Source of the DNA: Bog-756 sp963824645
Lineage (GTDB): Bacteria; Actinomycetota; Acidimicrobiia; Acidimicrobiales; RAAP-2
Length of the DNA stretch: 64,000 bases
Assembly (NCBI GenBank): GCA_963824645.1
Contig: CAWGQC010000014.1
Span: 248,001-312,000, forward strand
Direction of reading: 5' to 3'
Under the pieces are notes generated by a model that had not been told where the DNA came from, did no database searches, and saw only the letters and a program-made list of their open reading frames with translations. A program made the translations under genes and the position numbers. Below are positions 50,287-59,172 of the stretch, in pieces. The stretch's first letter is position 1, and each line of letters starts with the position of its first letter.

Positions 50287-51360
50287 GTGAACAGGGAGTT
50301 TGCTCGCAGCCAGGCAGCGCGGCTCTCAACTTCAATTTGGGTGCCCGTGCCCACTAGTGTCATCGCCGTGAAAGCGTTCACAACCGGCCTGCCACGCTGG
50401 TCTCGCCGGACCGGCACGGACGACCCCGCCCTGTCGGGCGCTTCCCCGCCGGCGGCGTCCGACCCCGGGCAGCCGGAGAGGCCGGGGCGGTGGCGGCGTG
50501 GGGGTCTCTTTGCCGTCATCGGAACCGCTCTGGTCCTCGGCGGGTGCAACTTCTACCCGAGCTACGGCGCCAGTCGAGGTGCGACCACCCAGGGCCAGGA
50601 GACTTTCAAGCTGTACTCGGGGATGATGACCACCGGCATCATCGTCGGGGGGATCGTCTTCCTGCTCATCCTGTGGACGGTCATCCGCTACCGGAAGCGG
50701 TCCGAGGAAATGCCACGGCAGTTCCACGAGAATGTTCCCATCGAGATCATCTACACGGTCGTCCCCGTGATCATCGTGGCCTTCCTCTTCTGGTTCACTG
50801 TGATCACCGAAAACAGCGTCGATGCCATCCAGCCGATCAATGCCTCGGTGACGACGGCGGGTAAGCCGGTAGTGAACATCCGGGTCACCGCCTTCCAGTG
50901 GGGGTGGCGGTTCGACTATCCCGACCTGAACGTGGGGGTGGCCGGTGAGACCACCAACGGACCCAACAATCACGGGCCCCAAATGGTTGTTCCGGTGGGC
51001 GAAACCGTCCAGATCACCCTGGTTTCCGACGACGTCATCCACGGTTTCTACGTGCGCGACTTCAACTTCAGCCGCTATGCCCTGCCCGGCGTGACCAACT
51101 TCTTCGATCTCAATGTGATCCACACCGGCACTTATAACGGGCAGTGCACCCAGATCTGCGGGCTCTACCACTCAGAGATGCTCTTCAGCGTCCGGGCGGT
51201 CACCCCCCTGGGCTTTGCTCAGTGGGTCCGTAGCGAGGTTTCCGCCGGCAATACGTTGCAACGTTCGGGGTCGTCGGCCATCAACAACCCACCGATCGAT
51301 ACCCACAACACCAACGGCAGCGGCTACTCCACCCCCTCCTCGGCAAAGGCAGATCAATGA
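50287..51360 (+). CDS. ctaC: Cytochrome c oxidase subunit II
   Basis: The CuA-bearing subunit of the aa3 oxidase, receiving electrons from the bc1 complex. After a hydrophilic N-terminus there is a lipobox (V-L-G-G-C87), two membrane helices (about 112-130 and 153-175), and a periplasmic cupredoxin domain with DVIHGFYV and the CTQICGLYHSEM CuA motif. The exact start is unclear: GTG 50287 gives 357 residues, while GTGs at 50341, 50347 and 50368 are alternatives, none with a good ribosome site. The stop overlaps ctaD by 4 nt (ATGA). Confidence 0.93.
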   Translation: MNREFARSQAARLSTSIWVPVPTSVIAVKAFTTGLPRWSRRTGTDDPALSGASPPAASDPGQPERPGRWRRGGLFAVIGTALVLGGCNFYPSYGASRGATTQGQETFKLYSGMMTTGIIVGGIVFLLILWTVIRYRKRSEEMPRQFHENVPIEIIYTVVPVIIVAFLFWFTVITENSVDAIQPINASVTTAGKPVVNIRVTAFQWGWRFDYPDLNVGVAGETTNGPNNHGPQMVVPVGETVQITLVSDDVIHGFYVRDFNFSRYALPGVTNFFDLNVIHTGTYNGQCTQICGLYHSEMLFSVRAVTPLGFAQWVRSEVSAGNTLQRSGSSAINNPPIDTHNTNGSGYSTPSSAKADQ

Positions 51361-53117
51361 CGACGACCATTGAGCCCCCCGAACTGATCACTCCGGAGCA
51401 GCCCGGTGGGCCTGACGGGCATGGGCCCGACACCCACCACGCTGAACATGGGCATCACGAAGGCCCGACCGGCATCCTCAACTGGCTCACCTCGACCGAC
51501 CACAAGGTCATAGGCAAGAGCTACATGATCACCTCGCTGGTGCTCTTCTTCATCGCCGGCATCATGGCCCTGGTCATCCGGGCCCAGCTGGCCACGCCCA
51601 ACGCCTCGTTGGTGTCCTTCCAGACCTACAACGAGCTGTTCACCATGCACGGCAGTCTGATGCTCTACCTCTTCGCCGGGCCCTTCGCCTTCGGTGGACT
51701 GGCCAATTACATCGTGCCGCTGCAGGTGGGCGCGCCCGACATGGCCTTCCCCCGCCTCAACGCCCTGTCGTACTGGCTGTACCTGGGCGGATCCGTCACC
51801 ATGATGTCCGGGTTCCTGGTGGCCGGTGGAGCGGCCAGCTTCGGCTGGGTCTCCTATGCCCCGCTGTCCAACGCCACCAACTCACCGGGAGCGGGCGCCG
51901 ACCTGTGGCTGATGGCTCTGGCCCTCACCGGCTTCTCCGCCATCTTCACCGGAGTCAATCTGTGCGCCACCATCTTCTACCTCCGGGCGCCGGGGATGAC
52001 CATGTTCCGATTGCCGATCTTCACATGGAACATGCTGGTCACCGCCATCTTGATCCTGATCGCCTTTCCCGTCCTGTTCGGGGCGGTGGTCATGCTGTTC
52101 TGCGATCGGCATTTCGGGACCCACATATTCTCCGTCCAGGGAGGGGGCGTCCCCGTCCTCTGGCAGAACCTGTTCTGGTTCTTCGGCCATCCCGAGGTTT
52201 ACATTTTGGCGCTGCCCTACTTCGGCATGGTCACCGACATCATCCCCGTGTTCGCCCGTAAGCCCCTCTTCGGCTACAAGGGAATGGTCTTCGCCACCAT
52301 GTCGATCGCTGCCCTCTCCACCGGGGTATGGGCCCACCACATGTTCACCACGGGGGTGGTGCTCCTGCCCTTCTTCTCGCTGCTGTCCTACATGATCGCC
52401 ATTCCCACCGGCATCAAATTCTTCAACTGGATAGGCACGATGTGGGGGGGCCAACTGAGTTTTCAGACGCCGATGCTGTTCTCCATAGGGTTTCTGTTCG
52501 CCTTCCTCATGGGCGGGGTGACCGGTGTGTTACTTGCCTCCCCGCCCGTTGACTTCATGACCCACGACACCTACTTCGTGGTGGCTCACTTCCACCAAGT
52601 CCTGATCGGCACCGCGGTGTTCGCCGGATTCGCCGGCTTCTACTTCTGGTATCCCAAGATGTTCGGGCGGATGCTCCGTGACAACCTCGGCAAGCTTCAT
52701 TTCTGGGGCCTGTTCATCGGCTTCTGGGTCACCTTCATGCCCCAGTACGTGGTCGGCCTCGACGGGATGCCCCGTCGAGTGGCCGCCTACCTGCCGAGCA
52801 ATGGTTGGACCACGCTCAACGTAATATCCACCGTTGGCGCCTTCATCATCGGTGCATCCTTCCTGTTCTTCCTGGTCAACCTGTATGTGTCCTGGCGTGA
52901 CCCGATCCCGGCCGGAGACAACCCCTGGGACGGCCACGCCCTCGAGTGGTTCACCTCCTCGCCGCCGCCCCACCACAACTACACCCATCTGCCGCCGATC
53001 CGGTCGGAGCGTCCGACCTGGGACTACAACCACCCTGAGCACCGCACGCTCCACACCGGCCGGCCGACTCCGGCCACGCCCGCAAAGGAGACCGAGACGG
53101 TGGGTTCGCAGCCATGA
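51357..53117 (+). CDS. ctaD: Cytochrome c oxidase subunit I
   Basis: The 586-residue catalytic subunit that reduces O2 and pumps protons. About 12 helices are visible. Haem and copper ligands are in HGSLMLYLF (low-spin haem), GHPEVYILALPYFGM (CuB His and cross-linked Tyr), THHMF-type AHHMF (CuB) and VVAHFHQVLIG (haem a3 and a). The ATG overlaps the ctaC stop and the TGA overlaps ctaF, so three subunits are co-translated. It is a type-A enzyme by its PEVY motif and K-channel Tyr. Confidence 0.96.
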   Translation: MTTTIEPPELITPEQPGGPDGHGPDTHHAEHGHHEGPTGILNWLTSTDHKVIGKSYMITSLVLFFIAGIMALVIRAQLATPNASLVSFQTYNELFTMHGSLMLYLFAGPFAFGGLANYIVPLQVGAPDMAFPRLNALSYWLYLGGSVTMMSGFLVAGGAASFGWVSYAPLSNATNSPGAGADLWLMALALTGFSAIFTGVNLCATIFYLRAPGMTMFRLPIFTWNMLVTAILILIAFPVLFGAVVMLFCDRHFGTHIFSVQGGGVPVLWQNLFWFFGHPEVYILALPYFGMVTDIIPVFARKPLFGYKGMVFATMSIAALSTGVWAHHMFTTGVVLLPFFSLLSYMIAIPTGIKFFNWIGTMWGGQLSFQTPMLFSIGFLFAFLMGGVTGVLLASPPVDFMTHDTYFVVAHFHQVLIGTAVFAGFAGFYFWYPKMFGRMLRDNLGKLHFWGLFIGFWVTFMPQYVVGLDGMPRRVAAYLPSNGWTTLNVISTVGAFIIGASFLFFLVNLYVSWRDPIPAGDNPWDGHALEWFTSSPPPHHNYTHLPPIRSERPTWDYNHPEHRTLHTGRPTPATPAKETETVGSQP

Positions 53118-53506
53118 GGATCTACGGCATCTTCCTCGCCGGAATCGGCGTGTTCTTCGCCATCATCGGCCTCGTCTACTGGTTCAGCAGCTACGAGGAC
53201 GGTGGCTTCCTGATGCTCATCGGGTCGGCGCTCCTTGGATTGTTCCCCGGTTCGTACTACCTGTGGTGGTCATCCAAGATGAAGCCCCAGGCCGACGACG
53301 ACCCGACGGCGGAAGTGGCCGCCGGGGCCGGCACTGTCGAGTCCTTCCCCGGGTCGAGCATCTGGCCGTTCATCCTGGGAATGGGCGCCCTTTTCACGGT
53401 GCTCACCTTCGTGTTCGGACTGTGGATGGCGCCTCTGGCGGCCACGCTGATCCTGTCGGGTGCCATCGGCGGAACCGTCGAGAGCCGCCGGGGCGGGGCT
53501 TACTGA
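53114..53506 (+). CDS. ctaF: Cytochrome c oxidase subunit IV, actinobacterial type
   Basis: A 130-residue membrane subunit with four helices (about residues 4-25, 32-52, 83-101, 103-121). It matches the actinobacterial CtaF family that replaces the usual small subunit IV and occurs next to ctaC/ctaD. YYLWWSSKMKPQADDDP forms the loop after helix 2. The ATG overlaps the ctaD stop by 4 nt (ATGA). Confidence 0.88.
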   Translation: MRIYGIFLAGIGVFFAIIGLVYWFSSYEDGGFLMLIGSALLGLFPGSYYLWWSSKMKPQADDDPTAEVAAGAGTVESFPGSSIWPFILGMGALFTVLTFVFGLWMAPLAATLILSGAIGGTVESRRGGAY

Positions 53507-53597
53507 GACTGTCCGTCTCGGATCCTCTCAGACCGTCCGTCTCGGATCCTCTCAGACCGTGCGTCTCAGAACCTCTCGGCTGTCCGCCTCACAACCT
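53507..53597 (+). repeat. 24-bp tandem repeat just after ctaF
   Basis: Three full 24-bp units of GACTGTCCGTCTCGGATCCT-type sequence (53507-53530, 53531-53554, 53555-53578) and a fourth partial one begin at the base after the stop codon. Unit 2 differs from unit 1 by one base. The array fills the gap to the convergent DinB gene and might act in transcript ending. Confidence 0.85.
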
Positions 53598-53633
53598 GGC
53601 GCAATCCGGCTCAGACCCGCCCAGACGTCCGTC

Positions 53634-54140
53634 TCAGGCCCCGAATAACCCCCGCACGTAGTTGGCCTGACCGGCGTGCTGCAGGTTGTCGTCGGCGATG
53701 CTGACCAGTCGGACGCCCATGGTGACCGCAGGATCCCATCGCCGGTCGACGACCCTGTCCAGGTCGTCCGGTCCGACCGCCTCCAACAGGCCCCGGGAGC
53801 GGCTACTGACGGCGCCGAGGTAGTCGGTCAGAGCGTCAGCACCGGTAGGTCGAACGGCCAGCACGTCCTCGAACGAATGTCCGTAGCCGATGTTGGCCGG
53901 ATTCGGGTCGAGCCCGAAAGAACCGGACCAGGCCCCCTCCGTCCACAGCTGGTCGGCGCCGAAGAGGTCGGCAACGTGATGGTCCTGGACTCGGGCTACG
54001 TGCCACACCAGCCAGGCAATGGTGTTGGCCCCTGGCGTGGGCGGCCTGGTCAACGTGTCCACATCTATCCCGTCCACGGCCTGTTCGGCCAAAGGTGGGA
54101 CGCGATCGTAGAGCTCCACGAGAAGGGCGGCGATATCCAT
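53634..54140 (-). CDS. DinB-like / DUF664 protein, possibly thiol-dependent transferase
   Basis: A 168-residue four-helix-bundle protein. WLVWHVARVQDHHVADLFG and ADDNLQHAGQANYVRGLFG carry the three His of the DinB metal site. Actinobacterial members with this pattern are often mycothiol-dependent S-transferases or isomerases; which thiol is used here is inferred. It lies between the two respiratory operons with no obvious link to them. Confidence 0.82.
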   Translation of the reverse strand: MDIAALLVELYDRVPPLAEQAVDGIDVDTLTRPPTPGANTIAWLVWHVARVQDHHVADLFGADQLWTEGAWSGSFGLDPNPANIGYGHSFEDVLAVRPTGADALTDYLGAVSSRSRGLLEAVGPDDLDRVVDRRWDPAVTMGVRLVSIADDNLQHAGQANYVRGLFGA

Positions 54141-54190
54141 TCATCGATTTGATCACAACCGTCCATCGTCCACCGACTGAGTCGACCGGG

Positions 54191-54844
54191 TCAGACCCGG
54201 GGGTCTGTCTTCCCACCATCTTTCGGGCCCGCGTCCGGCTTGGCTCCGGTCCGTGGCCCTGCGTCGATCTTTCCGGGTCGCCAACCGGTGGCCTCCGCCC
54301 ACACCTCAGCCACCACCATCACCAGGTCCACCACCGGATCCTTGACGTCGGTGTAAAGGCCCAGATCCGGCACGGCCGCGGCCAGGACGACCTTGAACCC
54401 CCCGTAGGAGGCGACGGCCTCCGGGTGGGAGCGAAACCAGTCACGAAACAACAAGGCCACACGCTGGTTGGCCGACCCGGGACGACGAAGATGGAGATTG
54501 GCGTCGCCATCGGTCGAGCCGCGACGGGCCCAGACCCGTTTCTCCCAGCCGGTCGGGTCGGGCGCGCGTCCGGCGGGAACATGGTCCTGCTGGTAGGGAG
54601 TTCGGCGGAACCCGAGGTCCCCGAGCGGTCCATCACACGCACGGGCCACACCTTCGAGGTCCTCGGCCGTCACCTGGAGGTCGATGACGTCTTTTGCCGG
54701 CATGAAGGGGATGGCCGTGCTCCCGATGTGGTCCAGGCGGGTGGCCCGATCTCCGAACACGCCACGGAGAGAGACAATGAGGTCGCTGGCTCTCTGCTCC
54801 CAGTCAGGCTGGTGGGGGATCACAGAAGGCCGCGGGGAATCCAT
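54191..54844 (-). CDS. GrpB family (UPF0157) protein
   Basis: A 217-residue protein with the nucleotidyltransferase-like GrpB core: RLDHIGSTAIPFMPAKDVIDLQVT, then FRRTPYQQDHVPAG and ANLHLRRPGSANQRVALLFRDWFRSHPEA. The family function is not established. ATG 54844 is chosen because a GGAGGAT site precedes it; the frame is open further upstream. The last ~35 residues are a Gly/Lys/Pro-rich tail. It is divergent from the DUF998 gene. Confidence 0.83.
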   Translation of the reverse strand: MDSPRPSVIPHQPDWEQRASDLIVSLRGVFGDRATRLDHIGSTAIPFMPAKDVIDLQVTAEDLEGVARACDGPLGDLGFRRTPYQQDHVPAGRAPDPTGWEKRVWARRGSTDGDANLHLRRPGSANQRVALLFRDWFRSHPEAVASYGGFKVVLAAAVPDLGLYTDVKDPVVDLVMVVAEVWAEATGWRPGKIDAGPRTGAKPDAGPKDGGKTDPRV

Positions 54845-54914
54845 TCCACTATCCTCCACCGGATCGAGCGCACCTGGGCTTCCTTCCATCCCTCGCTGTC
54901 TGTCCGCACCGACC

Positions 54915-54945
54915 TCACTTCATCCGACTATGTCCGATGAAGTGA
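54915..54945 (+). promoter_or_regulatory. 10-bp perfect inverted repeat around a start codon
   Basis: TCACTTCATC (54915-54924) and GATGAAGTGA (54936-54945) enclose an 11-nt loop that contains the ATG at 54930. It may be an operator or an RNA hairpin that exposes or hides the start. Confidence 0.5.
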
Positions 54946-55679
54946 CCGTTCGCGGGCAGCGCGGCCCCCGACAACCCCGACGCCGGCTCTCCGCACGCTC
55001 CCTCCTGACCTGCGGGATGGCCGCGGGACCACTGTTCGTGGCCGTGTACACCGCCAGCGGGCGCCTCCGCACCGGCTACAGGCCGCGCCGCGAACCGGTG
55101 AGTGCCCTCGCCCTCGGTGCCACCGGGTGGGTGCAGACGGCCAACTTCTGGACGACCGGCATCCTGACCGGATGTGCCGCCGTCGGTGTATACCGGGCTC
55201 TCGGTGCATGCTCGGCGGACGGACCTGGTGCCGGTCCCCGTCCCGGGGCCGCTTCGGAGACGGGGAAAGCCCCGTCCGTCGCTGCGGTCCTCGTCCCGGT
55301 GGCTGTAGCGGCCGCCGGTTCCGGATTGATCGGCGCAGCCATCTTCCCCACGGACCCGATAAGCATCTCTCCGACCTTGAGTGCGAGCACCTTGAGCCGT
55401 ACGGGGGCCCTCCACGTCGCCTCCGCCGTTCCCGTCTTCCTCGGTCTGCCGGCCGCCTGTCTGCTCACAGCTCGACAAATGCCGTTGTCGTCCCGGGGGC
55501 GGAAGGCCTCCGCCGTTGCCGGCATCCTGTCCCTGGCCGCCGCCACCGGGGCCGGGAGGGGCTTCGGCGGTCGATCCCGGCTGTCCCCCTGGGCCGGTCT
55601 CTGCCAACGCCTGGCCCTCGTCACCGGTCTGGGCTGGCTGGCGGTGTTCTCGCACCACCTCCGGTCGGCGAAACGGTAG
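54930..55679 (+). CDS. DUF998 membrane protein
   Basis: A 249-residue integral membrane protein with about six helices. YRPRREPVSALALGATGWVQTANFWTTGIL and the GAAIFPTDP loop are the DUF998 signatures. Function is unknown. ATG 54930 follows directly on an inverted repeat and has no separate ribosome site, so translation may be leaderless or hairpin-controlled. Confidence 0.8.
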   Translation: MSDEVTVRGQRGPRQPRRRLSARSLLTCGMAAGPLFVAVYTASGRLRTGYRPRREPVSALALGATGWVQTANFWTTGILTGCAAVGVYRALGACSADGPGAGPRPGAASETGKAPSVAAVLVPVAVAAAGSGLIGAAIFPTDPISISPTLSASTLSRTGALHVASAVPVFLGLPAACLLTARQMPLSSRGRKASAVAGILSLAAATGAGRGFGGRSRLSPWAGLCQRLALVTGLGWLAVFSHHLRSAKR

Positions 55680-55814
55680 GAAGCGGTAGGAGGCGTGGTC
55701 GACGGACCGCCCACTTGAGCGGGAGGGACCGCCGATCAGACCGGGCGCCCGACCAGGCCGGTCACCCGAGGGTGGGCTCGGGCTCCGCTCCGGCCCGTCA
55801 CGCCCACCGATGGC

Positions 55815-57311
55815 TCAGCGCATCACCCGACGTACGCCCTCACCGGTGGCCAGCTCGGGCGGCACCAGGTCGATGAAGGTGGGTACCGGAACGGCATCGA
55901 GCTCTTCCACTCCGTCACCCGGTCGCGGCGGCGACTCGACGGTCGTGTACTCGCCGGTGGTGGAGCGTTCCACGATCAGGGCCCGCTTGCGCTTGCCAAT
56001 TCCCTCGGCGGCCCTCATCTCCTCACAGATTTTGTAGGTCACGAAATAGGCGATGATCGGCGACACCACAATGGCGATACGGAAGAACCAGAGCACCCCT
56101 TTGAGGGGCAGCTCGAAGAAATTGGCCATCACGTCCGTGGAGGAGGCGAAGAAGGTCATGCCCAGCAGCGTGAGCATGGCCGCACCGGCCCCCGTTCTCA
56201 TGGGCCGGTCCCGCGGTCGGTCGAGGAGGTTGTGGTACGCCAGGTCCTTGGTCTTTCGGGACTCGATGAACGGCCAGATGATGAGAATGTTGAAGATGAG
56301 CCCGGGGAAGATCACCGCCGGCAGGAATACCTCGAGTGGAATGGTGTGCCCCCATCCGACCCACTCCCAGCTGGGCATGACGCGGAGGGCGCCGTCCAAC
56401 CAGCCCATGTACCAGTCAGGCTGCACGGCGTAGGAGATCTGGTACGGCTCGTACTGCCCGAACTGCCAGATGGGGTTGATCTGGGCGAACCCGGCCAGAA
56501 GGAAGATAACCGCGCTGACCATGAACAGGAAGCCGGTCGTCTTGGCCATAAAGGTGGGGAACATCGGCGACCCCACCACGTTGTGCTCGGTCTTCCCCTT
56601 CCCCGGAAACTGGGTGTGCTTCTGTTTGACCAACAGTCCGAGGTGGGCCCCGAGCAAGCCCAGGAGTATCAGCGGCACGATCAGCACGTGGATGATGAAG
56701 AACCGGGGGATGATGACTCCGTTGCCGGGATAGTTTCCCCCGAATACGAAGAAGGCGATGTAGCTCCCCACCAGGGGGATCGACTCGATGATCGAGTAGG
56801 CGATGCGGATACCGGTTCCCGATACCAGGTCATCGGGAAGCGAGTAGCCGAGGAACCCGTTGACGATACCCAGGATGAGCATGGTCACGCCGACGATCCA
56901 GTTGAACTCGCGGGGCTTGCGGAAAGCCCCGGTGAAGAACACCCGGGCCATGTGCACGGCGATCGAGCCGAGGAAGATGTCGGCCGCCCAGTGGTGGGCC
57001 TGGCGCATGAGCAGCCCGGATCTCACGTCGAAGGAGAGCCCCACTGACGAGGCGTAGGCCTCCGAGACCTTCTGACCGCGCAGGGGGAGGTAGGAACCGT
57101 GGTACACGACCTCGTGGGCGGACGGGATGTAGTACAGCGAAAGAAACACTCCCGTGATCAAAAGGACCACGAACGAGTAGAGGGCGATCTCCCCCAGCAT
57201 GAAGGACCAGTGGTCGGGAAAGATCTTGTCGAGGAAGGTTCGGCCGCCTTTGGCAATGCCCAGACGGTCGTCCACCCAGCGCAGTGACTTGTCGATGCTT
57301 TCGTCGATCAT
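55815..57311 (-). CDS. qcrB: Cytochrome bc1 complex cytochrome b subunit
   Basis: The 498-residue menaquinol-oxidising subunit of the bc1 complex. Eight or more helices are seen. Haem-b His ligands are in LMRQAHHWAADIFLGSIAVHMARVFFTG and FFIIHVLIVPLILLGLLGAHLGLL; the Q-site motif P-E-W-Y appears as PDWYMGWLDG. The long hydrophilic C-terminal tail (about 100 residues) is typical for actinobacteria. ATG 57311 overlaps the qcrA stop by 4 nt (ATGA); an ATG at 57323 is also in frame. Confidence 0.95.
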   Translation of the reverse strand: MIDESIDKSLRWVDDRLGIAKGGRTFLDKIFPDHWSFMLGEIALYSFVVLLITGVFLSLYYIPSAHEVVYHGSYLPLRGQKVSEAYASSVGLSFDVRSGLLMRQAHHWAADIFLGSIAVHMARVFFTGAFRKPREFNWIVGVTMLILGIVNGFLGYSLPDDLVSGTGIRIAYSIIESIPLVGSYIAFFVFGGNYPGNGVIIPRFFIIHVLIVPLILLGLLGAHLGLLVKQKHTQFPGKGKTEHNVVGSPMFPTFMAKTTGFLFMVSAVIFLLAGFAQINPIWQFGQYEPYQISYAVQPDWYMGWLDGALRVMPSWEWVGWGHTIPLEVFLPAVIFPGLIFNILIIWPFIESRKTKDLAYHNLLDRPRDRPMRTGAGAAMLTLLGMTFFASSTDVMANFFELPLKGVLWFFRIAIVVSPIIAYFVTYKICEEMRAAEGIGKRKRALIVERSTTGEYTTVESPPRPGDGVEELDAVPVPTFIDLVPPELATGEGVRRVMR

Positions 57312-58261
57312 GGGCGCTCCCAAAATCCCGGCCCGACGGGCTGGTTGAAACTGCCGTTGGCCCGCATGTAGCCGGCGGCATCCACCGTGATGGGGAGCTG
57401 GGGCAGAGGTCGGGGGGCGGGACCGAACTCAGGTATGGCTCCAGCCAATACGTTGAAGATCGACTGGTGGCAGGGACACACCAGCTGCTGAGTCTGCTCC
57501 TGGTAGAGACCGACCGGACAGCCCAGGTGGGTGCACATCTTGGAGTACGCCACGTAGCCGTCGACGCCCCAGTCGGTTCGCCCCGGAGAGGTCAGGGTTT
57601 GCAGGGAGTTGGCCAGTCTTATGAGGATGACCTGGTCAGGCGACGAACCGGCGAATCCCTTGGGGAACACGGTGAGGACGCCACCCACCTCGAGGTCGTT
57701 GGAAGTGACCTCCCGGCCGTCGATGGTGACCAGTTGGGATCCCTTCCTCCAGTTGGTCGAGAACAGCGAGTCGGTCGTCTCGCCCGTGGCTGCCTCGTCC
57801 TTGGCGGGCTTGGGCCCCAGAGACCGCAGGGGGAACAGGAGCACGATACCCATGGCCGTCGACCCGAGGGCGAACAATCCGCCCAGCATCTTTCGCCTCT
57901 TGACCACGATGCCGCCGCGCTCGGTGATCGCCGCCGTCATCGCCTGGCGTTCGGCCTCGGTCGAATGGAATTCGTGACGCTCCTCTACGAAAGGGCCCTG
58001 CGGCATCAGGTACTTGCCCCAGGCGGTCACACCGAAGCCCAGTGCCAACAGCCCCACCCCGATGGTGATGGCCTCCCACTGGGTATTGGCGCCGATCCAG
58101 TAGACGATCCCGAAGGCCACGAAGGCGATGAAGCCGATGACCATGGCCACGGCGGCCACCGTCTGGGCCGCCTCGGGGTGCTTGGCGAAAGGCGCCAGGT
58201 GCGGGTCGTCGAGGGCGGCCGGAGGGAGCGGTCCCTCCAGGTGGGTGGACTCGTCGCTCAC
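57308..58261 (-). CDS. qcrA: Cytochrome bc1 complex Rieske iron-sulfur subunit
   Basis: A 317-residue Rieske protein with three N-terminal helices (about residues 35-55, 62-80, 125-145), as in actinobacterial QcrA. The 2Fe-2S ligands lie in CTHLGCPVG and CPCHQSIFN. It passes electrons from menaquinol to the dihaem cytochrome QcrC. It overlaps qcrC and qcrB by 4 nt each. Confidence 0.95.
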   Translation of the reverse strand: MSDESTHLEGPLPPAALDDPHLAPFAKHPEAAQTVAAVAMVIGFIAFVAFGIVYWIGANTQWEAITIGVGLLALGFGVTAWGKYLMPQGPFVEERHEFHSTEAERQAMTAAITERGGIVVKRRKMLGGLFALGSTAMGIVLLFPLRSLGPKPAKDEAATGETTDSLFSTNWRKGSQLVTIDGREVTSNDLEVGGVLTVFPKGFAGSSPDQVILIRLANSLQTLTSPGRTDWGVDGYVAYSKMCTHLGCPVGLYQEQTQQLVCPCHQSIFNVLAGAIPEFGPAPRPLPQLPITVDAAGYMRANGSFNQPVGPGFWERP

Positions 58262-59172
58262 GTGCGATCTCCGATCCAGAAGGCAACGAGCATGAGCGCT
58301 CCGACTCCGATGAGAAGCCCGACAAATCCTTCACCGACCGGTCCGATGCCGCCCAGACCTACGCCGCCGGGGTCGGAGGGATGCTGGATCACGGTGTGGA
58401 CGTAGCTGGCGATGTCCCGGGCCTCGGTGTTGGTGATGTTTCCCGGGCCGAAGTGGGGCATGTTGCCCGGACCCGAGCGGATGGCCTCGACGATCTGGGT
58501 GGTGGTGGCCAGGTGGAGGCTCGGCGCGTAGGCACCCTCCATGAGGGCATCACCGGCTCCGGTGATGGTGTGGCAGGCCGCACAATTGAGGGTGAAGAGG
58601 GTCTGGCCCGATTCGAGGTCGGCACCCTGGGTATTCACCACCGGGACCTGGACCCCCACGCCCGGGGTCAGGGACTGCACCCACACGGCGATTTCCAGGG
58701 TTTGCAGGCGATTGAAGCGCGGCGGTTTGCGGGTGGCCTGAACGCTGGAGTCGGCCAGAGGCATGCGCCCGGTGGATACCCAGAAGTCGACGGTGCCTGA
58801 GCCCAGGCCTTGGAGATTGGGAGCCCGCTGCGTTCCCAGCGCCTCGGGTCCGTGACAGCTCGAGCAGTTGGCGGCGAACAGTGCCGCGCCCGGGGCCACG
58901 AAAGACCTGGGCAGCCTGACATAGGCGATTCCGCCCTGGTTGGCCGGCGCGCCGTACCGGAGGGCAGCAGACGCGCTTTCCGGTTTCTGCTTCGCCGAAA
59001 CACCGGGGGTGGGCGCACTCGACGTCACCGGGGCCAAGGTGGTGGTGGGCGATGCCCCGGCCGGACTGGGGCCCGACGTGAAGGCCAGCAGCCCGACGAT
59101 ACCCACACAACCCACCAGGGCGGCGGGCGCCGCCCATCGCGCCTTCAGAAGTCCGCGCATCGTTTCTCGCAT
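58258..59172 (-). CDS. qcrC: Cytochrome bc1 complex dihaem cytochrome c subunit
   Basis: A 304-residue membrane-anchored cytochrome with two haem-c sites, C-S-S-C-H and C-A-A-C-H, one per half. An N-terminal signal-anchor (PAALVGCVGIVGLLAFT) and a C-terminal helix (FVGLLIGVGALMLVAFWIG) flank them. The two-haem form hands electrons directly to CuA, so no soluble cytochrome c is needed; none is encoded here. The ATG directly follows the ctaE stop codon. Confidence 0.95.
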   Translation of the reverse strand: MRETMRGLLKARWAAPAALVGCVGIVGLLAFTSGPSPAGASPTTTLAPVTSSAPTPGVSAKQKPESASAALRYGAPANQGGIAYVRLPRSFVAPGAALFAANCSSCHGPEALGTQRAPNLQGLGSGTVDFWVSTGRMPLADSSVQATRKPPRFNRLQTLEIAVWVQSLTPGVGVQVPVVNTQGADLESGQTLFTLNCAACHTITGAGDALMEGAYAPSLHLATTTQIVEAIRSGPGNMPHFGPGNITNTEARDIASYVHTVIQHPSDPGGVGLGGIGPVGEGFVGLLIGVGALMLVAFWIGDRT

